DNA from: Aplectana chamaeleonis
Taxonomy: Eukaryota; Nematoda; Chromadorea; Rhabditida; Cosmocercidae
NCBI GenBank assembly: GCA_029168955.1
Contig: JAPDOI010000116.1
Location: 434,001-498,000 of the forward strand
Reading direction: 5' to 3'
Length of the DNA: 64,000 bases
Part shown: positions 23,501 through 34,386 of the stretch, one piece after another
Position numbering within the stretch: position 1 is the stretch's first letter
How the letters are laid out: the number at the start of each line of letters is the position of its first letter
Translations under genes and position numbers: made by a program
The notes under the pieces: model-generated
The model's database searches: none
Seen by the model: the letters and a program-made list of their open reading frames with translations, nothing else
What the model was told of the DNA's origin: nothing

Positions 23501-25688
23501 TCAAAGCATTGAAATTTTGTATGCCATCAAGTCGATCATCCGAAAAAAAGAAACGATTTTCGACTTATCGAAAAAGTCGACCACTACAAAAACGTGATTC
23601 TCGGATTAGTCAAGAAGTCAATCGCTTCGAAAAATCTGATTTTGAACTAACAAGGGAATTATACAAAGCGTAGGGCGGATCTGCCAAAACGACTAGTGTC
23701 GTTAGTATACTCTGTTTATCTTGAATTGCACAAAACACGGTTCGCCAATAGTCCTCTTATTGGCCCGCTAGTTCCGTAGTGTACGTCCACGACGCGTTCT
23801 CGGCAGACCCGGATGTGCATCCGGTGTGCAGAGCAATCGATTCGTCAATGACGTCACTCGGCCACCCACCCTGCCACCCGGGTCTGCCGAGAACGCGTCG
23901 TGGACGTACACTACGGTGCTAGCGGGCCAATTAGAGGACTATTGGCGGACCGCGTTTTGTGCGATTCAAGATAAACAGAGTATATCTCTTGTGGTTCAAT
24001 AGTAAAACTGCGGGGTATCCCGCCCCGAGCTGCAGGTTCCAAGAAGTTACAAGATTAAAAAGGTCATTTTTTGTGCTTTTTGTACCTTCCAAAAGCGCGT
24101 TAGTCTTCGGAAAATCCGGAAACGCACCTCATAAATGTGTTCAGCTCCCGAAACTATCCCCTGAGCAAAGTTTGGGTGAAGGCACATTTTCCGTACTTTG
24201 TCCAGACCGACAGCGTTTTGGACTTGTACCGATTTTCGGTTGGGCATTTATTTCTACAAATTGAGTGCTCTGGAAGCGTTTTAGAAAAATGTTCCAGATT
24301 TGACCTAAACTTCTCCCAGGTGGGTTTTTTGGGGCGCTGACTACGAACCTAAGATTTATTAGTCGGTTTTTCAAAGTTTTCGGCTAATTTCGTTTGAAGC
24401 TTCCCAACTTAGGAAAATTTCGAGGGAAAAACGCCACTTTCGAGATTTCCGGTTTTCTACAATAGATATGTTTCAGAATCATTTGCTGAGAATTATTTGG
24501 AGTGCTTAACACGAATCTGGAGTCCATTTATCGATTTTTTGCATATTACGGTAGATTACGGTGTACGGTGGGGTATACGATAGTTTGGTCAAAATCTCAG
24601 ATTTTACTCAAAATTTGTAAACGGGGGTTATTCGGGGTGGAGAATACGAATTTGACGTCCGTTTGTCGTTTTTCAAATTTCTAAAGTGGGGTAAACCTCG
24701 AAATTTCGACAAATGGATTTTTCTCCAGATTCGTGTTCACCACCCTAGATTACCCCTACATACAACTTTTGAGCCAAATCCGAGAAAATTTTTCGGAACT
24801 CCAAAAAAAAATCCCTGATGGATGGTACCCTTGCCTTTTCGAGATCCTTACAAAATGTTCATAACTTTTTTGAACCTGCGGCTCGGGGCGAGATACTGCG
24901 CATATTTACTATTGAGCCAGAAGAGATACTAACCATACTAAACGTTTTGGCGGATCCGACCTACGCTTTTTATACTTCCCTTGCTAGTAGATAGTCGATC
25001 ATTCGAAAAATGATAATAAATTGCCCAAGAACACAACGCATGGTAGCGGCAGCTGCCTCAAGAATGTAGGTGAAAAATTAAAGAAAAAACCTACTTTCAT
25101 CTTGAATTTCAGCAGCTGGTCTTTCAATGATTCTCGCCTCGTGTGCTTCTTTTCCGGTTTCTCTTCCTTCGTCTGCTCCTTTGAGGTGGAGGGTTCGAGA
25201 GGTGAATTGGGGCTCTAAATATCGCGGTTTGAAAAAAGTAGCCAAAATTTGAACGCTAATGGAATTTCTACATTAATAATTCAACTACACTCACTTTCGT
25301 AGGCGAGAAATCCTCGTCGTCGGAAAATGGCCGCACTTCGCTCGCGGATCGTGGGAAGAAGCCCTAGAAGAGGTATAGGAGAAAAGTCCTGAACCTTGTG
25401 AGAAAAAAAGCCTGAGGCTGGTATGGAACCTTCGAGGAAGACGCTTTCGATTCTGGGGATTTGACGGATTCAGGCGATTTGAGCTCGACAGACGGCTCGA
25501 GATTTTCAGTCCATGATGCAGACATTCGACGTCCTGAACACACGGGAATTTACCCTGGGTAACCTATATAAAGAAATTGTTTGAGTCAATGTCCTACTGG
25601 TTTGCAATGGAGGGAGTGGCCCCCTTCGTGATGCCGGCTGTGGTGGTGGTAGTGGCGTCGCAGGATCGTCATCAGTTTGCATCTCCAT
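11589..25688 (-). CDS. mks-6: CC2D2A / MKS-6 homologue, amino-terminal half only
   Basis: Fifteen exons, read by eye: 25688-25598, 25533-25430, 25363-25295, 25214-25095, 22146-22072, 21463-21382, 20164-20105, 20043-19954, 19901-19780, 19725-19626, 19482-19333, 19269-19169, 19109-18942, 18658-18579, 11710-11589. All phases agree except exon 6 to 7 (a longer exon 7 from about 20211 would fix it). The ATG has an in-frame TAA just upstream. Total about 511 residues. Diagnostic parts: MTQRLSDKFFTDGKL; then VQLDVFLGQVFFENHP; a coiled-coil start KLHSRICSLYDEQCRRI; and NPVTPMGAL leading into SLQVVLHFNDIFLCKTK, the first strands of the CC2D2A amino-terminal C2 domain. In this family the protein sits at the ciliary transition zone with other MKS proteins and gates membrane traffic. 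Vertebrate members run to about 1600 residues with a second C2 and a transglutaminase-like tail. Neither was found here. Reading through the last donor, or splicing to 11509, gives an immediate stop. I saw no clear X-box promoter motif within about 250 bp upstream. Confidence 0.85.
12000..12400. repeat. TIR element family H, partial copy
   Basis: Carries GTGTAGCAACGCATTCTACAC and a TTTTCGTTTTTCG stretch that also occur at 53505-53560. The CGAAAA-rich part at 12050-12220 resembles 52620-52760 in inverted orientation. It lies in the largest mks-6 intron. The apparent 150-codon frame across it is low-complexity and not a gene. Confidence 0.5.
12925..13000 (-). other. tRNA-like B-box fragment
   Basis: On the minus strand TGGCTACAGAATGC precedes GGTTTGAATCC, 10 of 11 to a polymerase III B box. 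The stems of a tRNA do not form, so this is at best a tRNA-derived relic. Confidence 0.25.
13730..13912. repeat. Degenerate tandem repeat, about 55 bp units
   Basis: Three units each start GCSGTYGCACCGACAA-like or GTACAACCAACAA and run through CCGYCTCCGTGT or CCGTCAGCGTGT to TTCAA. They create repeated frames on both strands that should not be annotated as proteins. Confidence 0.5.
14171..16869. mobile_element. TIR element family F, longer pairing
   Basis: Starts CAGGTAAAACTAGTTGTC and ends with its exact inverted form, GACAACTAGTTTTACCTG. The arms are very long: 14171-15366 is an inverted copy of about 15660-16869, including a GC-rich hairpin (14855-14945 and 16095-16190). Repeated ATTCTCGACAAC words fill the outer parts of the arms. 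Confidence 0.75.
15368..17174. mobile_element. TIR element family F, overlapping pairing
   Basis: Another CAGGTAAAACTAGTTGTC at 15368 pairs with GACAACTAGTTTTACCTG ending at 17174. The segment 15368-15655 is an inverted copy of 16876-17174. With the preceding feature the order is X, Y, inverted X, inverted Y, all joined at the 18-bp terminus. Confidence 0.7.
18713..18912. mobile_element. Foldback MITE family C, copy 2
   Basis: Palindrome with GCAGTTCGGCTCC and its partner AACCAGCCGAAC, and inner GACAGCAACAGCAAC arms. It occupies most of the 283-bp intron between the thirteenth and fourteenth mks-6 exons without touching the splice sites. Confidence 0.75.
20230..21300. repeat. GC-rich degenerate satellite in an mks-6 intron
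   Basis: Words such as GCGTAACTCGACG, CGACGTCGCAATGCGGCG and GTGGTAGGTAGTCTGAAG recur with long, uneven spacing. Composition differs sharply from the AT-rich surroundings. Frames of up to 140 codons arise from the lack of AT-rich stops. It fills nearly all of the intron 20165-21381. Confidence 0.6.
22338..22857. mobile_element. TIR element family B, diverged member
   Basis: Starts GAAGACAGTGTTCAAGAT and ends CATGGTGAACACTGCCTT. The inside holds a hairpin of GCGTTGTCCGCAGGGAAA with its complement. It sits in the 2.9-kb mks-6 intron. Confidence 0.65.
22864..23104. mobile_element. Foldback element of about 241 bp
   Basis: Arms TACAGTTGACCGCAATG and CATTGCGGTCAACTGTA continue inward through GGTGCGGTTGCGGACTCG and GGCGCCGATCGATGACGAAA, each with its complement. 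Almost fully palindromic with a short central loop. Inside the 2.9-kb mks-6 intron. Confidence 0.85.
23205..23597 (+). CDS. AT-rich hypothetical gene nested in an mks-6 intron
   Basis: Runs antisense to mks-6. A short first exon from ATG (23205-23227), an AG/GTAATT donor, and a TTCTCAG acceptor at 23260 lead into a frame of about 112 codons ending at 23597. The 33-base intron is very short even for a nematode. The frame lacks low-complexity character and includes SCVWNRENGSFYGEE, YVEITLVKKINGECAACF and IQPIIQSIEILYAIKS, a pattern of alternating strands that looks like a real domain. I do not recognise the family. Codon use is more AT-rich than in the two host genes. It lies between two foldback elements, so it could have been carried in. 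It could also be a chance frame. Confidence 0.35.
23706..23984. mobile_element. Foldback MITE family I with TA ends
   Basis: Arms TATACTCTGTTTATCTTGAA and the inverted form at the other end, then CCAATAGTCCTC, GCCCGCTAG and GTGTACGTCCACGACGCG, all paired. TA at both edges suggests Tc1/mariner-type mobilisation. Inside the 2.9-kb mks-6 intron. Confidence 0.85.
24090..24990. repeat. Diverged dispersed repeat with ACACGAATCTGG boxes
   Basis: Part of it (24150-24330) is an inverted copy of 29080-29260. It contains four boxes of the GGTGCTGAACACGAATCTGG type in both orientations (near 24330, 24505, 24645 and 24725). No coding potential. Confidence 0.6.
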
Positions 25689-25730
25689 TTAAGCAGTTTT
25701 TTATCAGTCAATCGATGTGCATACTTTGTT

Positions 25731-25744
25731 TCTGAAAATACAGA
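25731..25744 (-). promoter_or_regulatory. Probable leader splice acceptor ahead of mks-6
   Basis: CTGTATTTTCAG lies on the minus strand about 43 bases before the mks-6 ATG. It fits a spliced-leader acceptor or a 5' untranslated intron. A tiny upstream frame (ATG, three codons, TGA) lies between it and the start codon. Confidence 0.45.
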
Positions 25745-26000
25745 CTATAATATCAACTGAAAGGCAGTGTTTACTTTGAAAATGGTTCTCGATAATTCAA
25801 AGGAAATCAAAAGGTCTGTGCCAATTGCAACATTATCCTCAGAAAAGTGGCTTAAGACGAGCCAGAAATGGCCTAAAAGTCAAATGTTGCACCCCGCCCC
25901 GCCCACTTATTCATCGGACAGTGAAGAAGTGGGCGGTACGAGCAGAATCCACATTCTAATAAGGACACTGGCAAGTAATGTCGTTTCTGCTACGACGTGT

Positions 26001-26469
26001 TAAAGACACAGTCCAATCTCAGAATCGATTTTTCGTTTTTCTGCGCATCTTGGAGAGAATTTCACGCTGATCACAATGGTGTCTCCAGAATCGCTCAGAG
26101 CTCACTACGAACGGAGTTACGGCTCCTCAAACATTTCATATCTTGAGCGGGTAGAAGTTCGCGGACGAGTTGTCTCGAGCCTGTATTTCTCGTTATTCGC
26201 AGCCATCGTTCTGCAGCAGGCCACAATATAAAGCCAGACCGAAAACAAATCGAAGAACATAGGTTTTGAATAAAATCTATCGCGCGTCTCTTCCCTATTG
26301 AGGTCGGAAACCTGGCAGGAGGCGTTACCCATTTTTTCTTCAAAGGGGCGTGGCCGTCTTTTTCTCGGTTATTTGAGCGAATTGAGAGTTGGCGCTCGGC
26401 AGGGTTGCTATAGGCGGCGACCGGACCATAAGATCAAAAATTACCTCTGAGGTTGGACTGTGCCTTTAA
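26001..26469. mobile_element. MITE family A, copy 2
   Basis: Same termini and interior as 269-745. It lies about 310 bp upstream of the mks-6 start codon, where a promoter would be expected. Confidence 0.85.
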
Positions 26470-26754
26470 GGCCTAGTTCATACTAGCCGCGACGCGCGAC
26501 AGCGACAGTGCATTCGAACCATATCGATTTTCTGCCGATTTCTATCCCAGACACGATGTCGCGTCGCCCGTCGCAGGAAGTATGCCTTGGGCCTAAGAGG
26601 GGAAGTGGAAGCGAATCCGTGTCAGGCGATTGGCCAGCGATTGTCTACCGGAAAGGCGCCATTTCGCAACACAACAATGCAAGACCGCGCTAGGCAAACC
26701 CTAGAAAAACTATTGAATCAGGCTGGGAGTTGCTGCCTCATCCAACTTACCCGA

Positions 26755-29566
26755 GAAAAATGAAAACAAATTACCTGTAACATAAAAGGCCGAAAACAAG
26801 TTACCTGTAACATAACTAAGCCGATGTAAGTTACTTGTGACTCATCTCAGATCTTTTAGGTTACATCCAACATATGAACTGTATACCACGTGCAGTGCAC
26901 CTCCGATATGTTACATGTAACTTAAACGGCACAAGATAAGTCGCAAGTAAGTTAAATCGGCCAAGAAGGACTTTCGAATGAGGTATACGACGCACTTCTG
27001 AGGTCAGGCTTGGGAATGGCGTTGCTGTCGGTTAGATTACCCAAGTTTGAGGTATATGTCCTCACTATAACAGGTAAGGCTCCGCATAACGTTTTTTTTT
27101 AGTAGCGTGTGGGCTGGGACGCGTGCGGACACGTTCTCTGCGCCGCGTGTCACCCGCGATGGCCACCCATGATGAAAATGTAAAAGTAAACAACATGTAA
27201 CATGAGTGTAACTTACATGTTATATAAATTTATTTTACATGTATTATGAATTTATGTTTCATGTCATAGAATTGTAAGTTACTTGAGTCATTGAAGTTAC
27301 TTACATTTATATAACAGGTAACTTGTTTTGATTTTTTCTGAGTATGCGCTCGATGTTGCACCATCGGATTTCCACTGATTCCGAGCGCTGCAACATTTTT
27401 TATGGGTCAAAACATTTGAAATTTTCGATGAAATTCAAAATGCCATGCCTAGATATTATGCCGAACCATCATTTTTTTTTGATCAGGGATTGAGAATTCA
27501 CTCGCTATACTCAAAAATAAATAAATAAAAAAAAATAAAAAAATAATAAATAAATAAATCAAAACTAGTTACTTGCAATTTAAATGTAACTTACTTGAAT
27601 GTCTCAAGTAACTTTCATTTATATTGCATGTAAGTTTCACTTATTTTACATGTAACTTACATTTATATTTTCACAATGGGCGGCCATCACGCCACGCAGA
27701 GAGCGCGTCCTTGATCACACACTACGCAAAAGAAATGCTGTGGGGACCTTCCCTGCTGGTGTGGGTGGGCTCAAGCACCTCAAACTTGGGTGATTGAGCC
27801 AACAGCAGAGCCAGTCGTAAGCCTGACCTCGCGAGTGTGTAGCAAATTCCACTTGGAAATACCTTCTTGGCCGACTTTAGCTACTTATGTTATGCCATTT
27901 AAGTTGCATGTAACATATCGGAGGCGCATAGCATGCAGTATCCTCTCAGAAAAACGAATATAAGTTACTTGCAACATATCTAAGCTGATGTGGGTTACTT
28001 GAGACTTATCTCAAGTCATTCAAGTTACATGCAACATCTCGACAAGAAAACGCGTGCAATGCGCCTCCGATATGTTACATGTAACTTAAATGGCACAATA
28101 TAATTCGCAAGTATGTTACATCGACTTAGATATGTTACAAGTAATTTGTTTTTGGAATTTTATGTTACGAGGGACATAATGTCATTTTTCTGAGACACGC
28201 TACTCGAAACACGTTGTGCGGGGCCTTTCCTGTTATAGTGCGGAAATGTATCTCAAACATAGGTAATTGAACCGATAGCAACGCCATTTCCAAGATTGAC
28301 TTCGGAAGTGCGTTATGTACCTACTTGAAAATGCCTTCTTGGCCGGTTTAACCTGCCTGCGACTTGTCTTGTGTCATTAAAGTTACACGTAGCATGTAAC
28401 TTAAAAGATCTGACGAGGGAACCACAATTAGTCATAGTGACCATTCCAAATGAAATGTACTTTTCTAGAACCATTTTCGGACGAAAAGTCCAAATATACC
28501 CATCGCAGCTGCTTGGACCCACTCTGAAAAAGTTATGAGAGTTTTTTGAAGCTTCGCGGCAAGGCAAGGGGACCCCATGGAACTTTTAGGGTGTTTTAGA
28601 ATTTTTCTCCTGATTTAGCTAAAAACGTGTGGAGGGGTAATCTGGGATGCTGAACACGAATCTGGGGTTTGCTTGCCCAAATTTTAAGGTTTACTGTAGG
28701 TTACGGTAGGTAAAATGCCATTTAGGAGACAAAACCTACCTCAATATTCCGATAATCGACAAATGGACATCAAATTCGTATTCAGCACCCCAAATAACCC
28801 CCACATAGAAACTTTGAGACAAATCTGAGACTTTGACCAAACTACCGTATACCCACCGTAATCTACAGTAAGCTGCCAAAAATCGATAAACCGACATCAG
28901 ATTTGTGTTCAGCACTGCAAATAACCCCCAGAAGAACGATTTGAGCCACATCTGTCGTCACATTCCGGAAATCGTCAAAAGTCGCAATTCGCCTTCAAAT
29001 TCTCCCCCGATGGGAATATGTGAACGAATACAGTCGAAAACTTCGGAAAATCGATAAATGAGTCTCAGATTCGTGATCAGCGCCCCAAATAATTTCCCAG
29101 AGCAAATTTTTAGTCAAATCTGGAATACTTTTTCTAAAACGCTTCGAGAGCCCTCCTCTGATTGGTTTAAATAAACGCCCAACCGAAAATCCGTAGTCCA
29201 AAACGCTGTTAGTCTGCGCAAAGTTTGGAAAATGTTCCTTCAACCTAACTTTGCTTAGTGGGGTAGCTTTGGACGCTGAACACGATTATGAGATCAGTTT
29301 CCGGATTTTCGTAAAAATAATGCACTTTTTGGAGGGTACAATAAGTACGAAAATCAGAGAAAAAATGCCTATAACTTTTTTCAGAGTGGGTCTAGGCAGC
29401 TGCGATGGGCATATTCGGACTTCTCGTCCGAAAATGGTTCTAGAAAAGTACATTTCATTTGGAATGGTCACTATGACTTATTGTGGTTCCCTTGTGAGAC
29501 GAGTCACAAGTAACTTACATCGGATTAGATATGTTACAAGTAACTTGTTTTCCTTTTTCTGAGTAT
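26755..29566. repeat. GTTACATGTAAC-rich inverted-repeat complex
   Basis: Dozens of GTAAC/GTTAC words, often as the palindrome GTTACATGTAAC. A unit near 26970-27110 (CTTGGGAATGGCGTTGCTGT, then AACAGGTAAGGCTCCGC) recurs inverted at 27720-27870 and at 28190-28320. A second inverted pair is 28390-28560 and 29355-29530 (TAGAACCATTTTCGGACGA and its complement). The ends at 26755 and 29566 are inverted ACAAGTTACTTGTAAC-type arms beside GAAAAA runs. It appears to be several nested copies of one foldback family. No gene seen. Confidence 0.65.
27515..27565. repeat. A/T low-complexity run
   Basis: Imperfect AATA and AAT repeats within the GTTAC complex. Confidence 0.8.
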
Positions 29567-29806
29567 GGGAAAAGGTTGCTGACAATGCCGGAAAATATAA
29601 TGTATCATTGATTGAAAATGAAGACTAGTTAAAAATGTACATATGTGTTTACATTTAGCGTGGGAAAACGACATTACTTCTCGATCCCCCTGATAGATTT
29701 CCTTTTTGTGCTCATACGTGATCACTAATCAGCAACACCGCGGTTGCTGCCTCTTTTTCTTGGGAGGAAGGATATGACTTGGATTCCTACAGGAATCTAT
29801 CCATAG

Positions 29807-30065
29807 CAAGGATGAGCGGAATTCCGCGTTCCGCATTCCGAAAACCGAAGAAAGCGCAGCGGAATGCGGAAATTTCAGGTCATCTGGGACGGGAAAAAAC
29901 GTTGGATGATTTCTGGATTTTCCCGCGTTTCGCGTTCCGAAAACCGCATTTCCTCGCATTTTCAGGCGTTTCGCGCCCGATTTCCGAAACCCGAGAAAAA
30001 AATTTTGTTTTGAAACCCGAAAACCGATTTCCGAATTTCTATATTTTTATTCCACTCATCCCTAA
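29807..30065. mobile_element. TIR element family K, copy 1
   Basis: Begins GGATGAGCGGAATTCCG and ends at TTCCACTCATCCCT. The inside is rich in TTCCGAAAACCG words. Related copies at 36066-36322 and 44643-44925. Confidence 0.6.
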
Positions 30066-30285
30066 ACAATAGATTATTGATAAGGATTATGTCAAATTTT
30101 CGAATATGTCGTTCATCCGACTATTCGAAAGATTCGAGTGTTCGGCCCAACAAACGAACCATTTTGTGAGAAATATTGCTCGAGAACAAAAAGCATAACT
30201 TTTTGTTTTTCAAATGGGCTCTTAAAAGTCTTCGACAATCTCAGTTCTCGATTGCCTTTAGGATCTGCTTTTTGATGATCTCTTT

Positions 30286-30833
<548 letters not shown>

Positions 30834-30839
30834 GCATGC

Positions 30840-32190
30840 ACGCTAAGGTACGTCGAAAAAAAAAGAACAGTATGTACGAAAACAAATCAATTACATAGTT
30901 GCCAACCCAATACATTAACATAGCTTTGATCTATACAGCGCTTCGGTCGCGAACGCGGGTTCGATTATGTGTACTCGGCCCGTATTTTTCATTCGAATAC
31001 TCCCAATTTTGGCCGAATATTCGATTTGCTCGTATTCGGATAATTTGACTATTCTGAAAAGTCGATTTTCGAATAATATGTTTATTGCATGGTAGAGAAT
31101 AACTAGATGACTGAACTTCATATCTAACGAAAGAAAAAAAAATATTCAATATCGGTTTAATCTCATAAGATTTAGAATGCTATTTTCCTATGACGAAATG
31201 TGAAAATATGTTCTTCTGCTTACTTCTGCTACAAACTTGGCTGAATTCACATAAAGGCTGTATTCGTATTAACAAAGCTGGTAATTAAGAAAAATCGAGA
31301 CAGAGAAAGCATTATAAATTTCGATGTAAGAGAAGGGATAACGGCTCACAAATTGCAGATGGATCCGCGGCCACTCTCTTTAGCTCGCCTCGTATCCATA
31401 GTAACGCATCTCATGAGGTTCAGCGTTAGGGCGCGTTTACCTCCTATTATTAGGGATATTCCATCTGTGAAAGACAAAAAAAAACAAACTTTCGAAATAA
31501 CATTTCTCAATTCGTGTAACAAAGAATCTCTAATGTTTGTGATAGGTACATAGTTACGGTAATTTTGCCGATTCACCAGAACTGACTAAAACATCACCTA
31601 GGGAAGTTAATTAGTGGCTGTGATCAAGTACCCACCAGCTACTTTTTTCATCAGATCAAAATTCTGGTCCGCAGTTGCAGACACCCAGCACGCAACAAGG
31701 TGAAAATCATGCTGGAGCACTTGGACTCATCGTTTTTACGCACTGCAACAGTGGTTACACAGGAACATCGTCTTGAAAAGGACAGTAGAGTAGATTATGG
31801 TGTGTAAACGTCACCCTCAACTACTGACATTGGTTTGAGAAGTGCCAGATTGGTTAACGACACTAGTAATGATTCTAGGTGAGGTTTGCGCCTAGTAAGG
31901 GTAGATGTTTCATAAGGCAGTATATACACAGTAACCCATCATAATACTTTGGAAATCTTTAATCTGTTCGCAGGCTCATTTCAACGCTCTAGATATGTAT
32001 TCTGTTTCGGAAAACTTAGAAGTGAAACGCAACCTCCCAAAGTTCAAGTGATGCGCATAATACCTGTTTTTGGGTTGTCAGACAGTGCTAGCCGGTGTTT
32101 GACACTTGCAGTTAATTTCGGTGGCCTAACCTGACCTGTCAGCTGATCAACATATGTAGTAGGTTGGAGTGATCCTGAAGAAAGTTGATG
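30840..32190. other. Spacer, no gene recognised
   Basis: 30960-31080 contains CGAATATTCGA-type words like those at 43380-44215. The rest shows no repeat, RNA or coding signal I can defend. Confidence 0.4.
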
Positions 32191-32606
32191 GTTGCTTTAC
32201 ACTACCGACTCTCCTACTGCCCTGAACTTCACCCACCAAAATTACTATGTCGGCATCCTGACGATGATATTTCAATTGAAAACAATAATACCAATCGATT
32301 TCATGATTTTGTTTTCTGAATGTATTCAGGGCTTTTCTCAGGATTTGTTTAGTAATTTTCGATTTTTTGATATTATTTTCTTTCAGAAATTCATTGCAAT
32401 CAGTGAACGCTTTTATAATTATAGACATTTCACTATGTGATGATTTGAATGCTACAGTACCCACCCTCGAACTTCGCGAAAAGCGCGCTTTTTGCGCCCC
32501 TTTGGAATATCTCTGTGAAATTTATAAATATTATCATTTTTCCATGTGATGATTTGAATGCACTTTGAATCTAATGACTTTGAAAAATCATTCTGCCAAT
32601 AGTATA

Positions 32607-34200
32607 CAGTGCTTACCAAAAACAAAGGGACACCACACTTTTTCACGATTCTGAACTTCTGACTTTTCCAAACAATTTGAAACATCTACCATTCGATTAA
32701 GCATGTCTGAAAACTTAAGTATAAGTGCTATGTCATGTCAGTGTTGATGTATAATTTTTTAATAACAAAAAAACAAAAATGGCAGTGTATCAAAAACAAA
32801 GGGACAGCTCGGCGTTTTGATCTACGCTGATCGTTATTGGAGATCAAACGCTATAGGCAGTTAGCATATCCACTTGTCTCCTCACTACTCATCATGCCTC
32901 GTGGATTTTACCTCTCATCGGAAGAACAAGCTCAGATAGATGTTCTGCACAAGCTCAGATTAAGTTGTCGTCGAATCGCCGACGAGATCGGTCGGTCTCT
33001 CAACTCCATTTGCAACTACTTGAAAGATCCAGGAAACTACGACAAGAAGAGGAGTCCGGGCCGGCCCAGGATGCTTTCCGAGGCTACGACGAGGCAAATT
33101 GGACGTCATGTTTCGAATTCCACGACCAGCATAAGACAACTGAAAGCTGATCTGAGACTGTCTGCTTCAAGCATGACAATCTGGAGAGCTGTCAAAGCTC
33201 AAAAACATATCATGGGACAAACCATGAAGGCGGCGCCGAGATTAACAAGTCGTCACAAAGCTACCAGACTTCAATTTATTGAGAGGAACTTGACAACGAA
33301 CTGGAATCAGGTATGTTGTATTCCATCGTGGCACTTGCCCGTTAACAAAACTGCAATTCCTGCCAAGATATTTATTTAGGTGATCTGGTCCGACGAAAAA
33401 AAGTTGAACTTGGATGGCCCGGATGGATTTGCGTCGTACTGGAGGGATCTTCGCAAGGAACCACTCTACTTTTCAAAGCGGAACTTCGGCGGTGAAAGTT
33501 GCATGGTCTGGGGAGCAATTTCGAGCCGTGGCGTTCTGTCACTCGCATTTGTGTCGTGCAGAATGGACAGTTCAGATTATCAGCAGGTTCTCCAGGACCA
33601 CTTGCTTCCATTTCTTAGGCGTCACCGTCGTCGAAACCTTGTTTTCATGCAAGACAACGCGTCAGTCCACTCAAGTCAGTCTACTCGAACTTGGGTGGCG
33701 TCCAATAACGTCGAGGTTTTGGGATGGCCTGCCTGTTCACCCGACTTGAACCCCATCGAGAACGTATGGGGAATACTAGTGAGAAGGATTTATGCCAACA
33801 ACAAGCAATTTAATACAGTTGAAGAGCTTAGAAGGCTTTTATGGAGGCATGGCAGAATTTGGAGCCTGGTCTCATTGCAAACCTTTTCTCCAGTATGCCA
33901 AAAAGGATGTTTGAAGTTGCGAAGAACAAAGGAGGACCTACAAGTTATTGACTGCTTGATTGATCTTTATTTTGTTGACAAAAATTTTATTATGCTGAGG
34001 TGTCCCTTTGTTTTTGATACAGTGATTTTGCAAAAATATTATTGAGCAAATTTTTATTTCATACGCTGAAGTTTGAATGTAATAATGTATGGGTTTTTTA
34101 ATCTTCTGTATCGAATGGTGATGATTTCAGATTGCGTCGATTGCTAGCAAGCTCGCAATCGGTAAAAATTAGGGTGTCCCTTTGTTTTTGATAAGCACTG
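32607..34200 (+). mobile_element. Tc3-like Tc1/mariner transposon, complete with both ends
   Basis: Ends CAGTGCTTACCAAAAACAAA and TTTGTTTTTGATAAGCACTG are inverted (one mismatch) and are flanked by TA on both sides. A second, inner copy of the terminal site occurs on each side (CAGTGTATCAAAAACAAAGG at 32783 and its inverted partner ending near 34025), about 176 bases from each end. Such paired outer and inner binding sites are typical of Tc3-class elements. The element is 1594 bp and holds one transposase gene with an intron and a frameshift. Homologous sequence at 3145-3610 lacks the insertion. Confidence 0.95.
32894..33951 (+). pseudogene. Tc3-like transposase, frameshifted near the C-terminus
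   Basis: Cut-and-paste transposase that binds its own ends and inserts at TA. Starts MPRGFYLSSEEQAQIDVL (paired-like helix-turn-helix region, first about 105 residues) with a basic SPGRPRML linker. An intron at 33311-33379 (GTATGT to ATTTAG) splits it just before the catalytic core. Catalytic residues: D in IWSDEKKLNLDG, D in FMQDNASVH, E in NPIENVWGI, with 34 residues between the second D and the E (DD34E). YWRDLRKEP and RNFGGES match the Tc3 subgroup. At the TTTT run 33837-33840 one base appears missing: beyond it the family ending (EAWQNLEPGLIANL to GGPTSY, stop 33951) continues in the next frame. The uncorrected frame stops at the TGA near 34045. The core triad is intact, so the loss may be recent or a homopolymer error. 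Confidence 0.93.
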
Positions 34201-34386
34201 TAGACATAGCCATATACATAAATACATTTTCATATGCATCTTCACCTTCTCTGAATCTTATTGAGTCTCTTAGGAATCATAACATCCAGCTTGAGCGTTC
34301 CTTGATCTCAACAAAGCTTTGGCTGTGTAACAACATTCCACCCAGTATCAAATCGTCTTTTACTAGGAAAGTTGAGGTAAAAACCC

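Larger units (their letters stand above)
32190..34386. repeat. Target repeat interrupted by the Tc3-like element
   Basis: The two halves (32190-32604 and 34203-34386) are continuous in the copy at 3145-3610. This copy also has an extra GC-containing stretch near 32446-32520 (GCGAAAAGCGCGCTTTTTGC). Confidence 0.75.

Noticed and set aside
33380..34045. Second transposase half as a separate gene
   Set aside because: It joins the first half through a canonical intron (33311-33379), and its last codons are frameshifted relative to the family.
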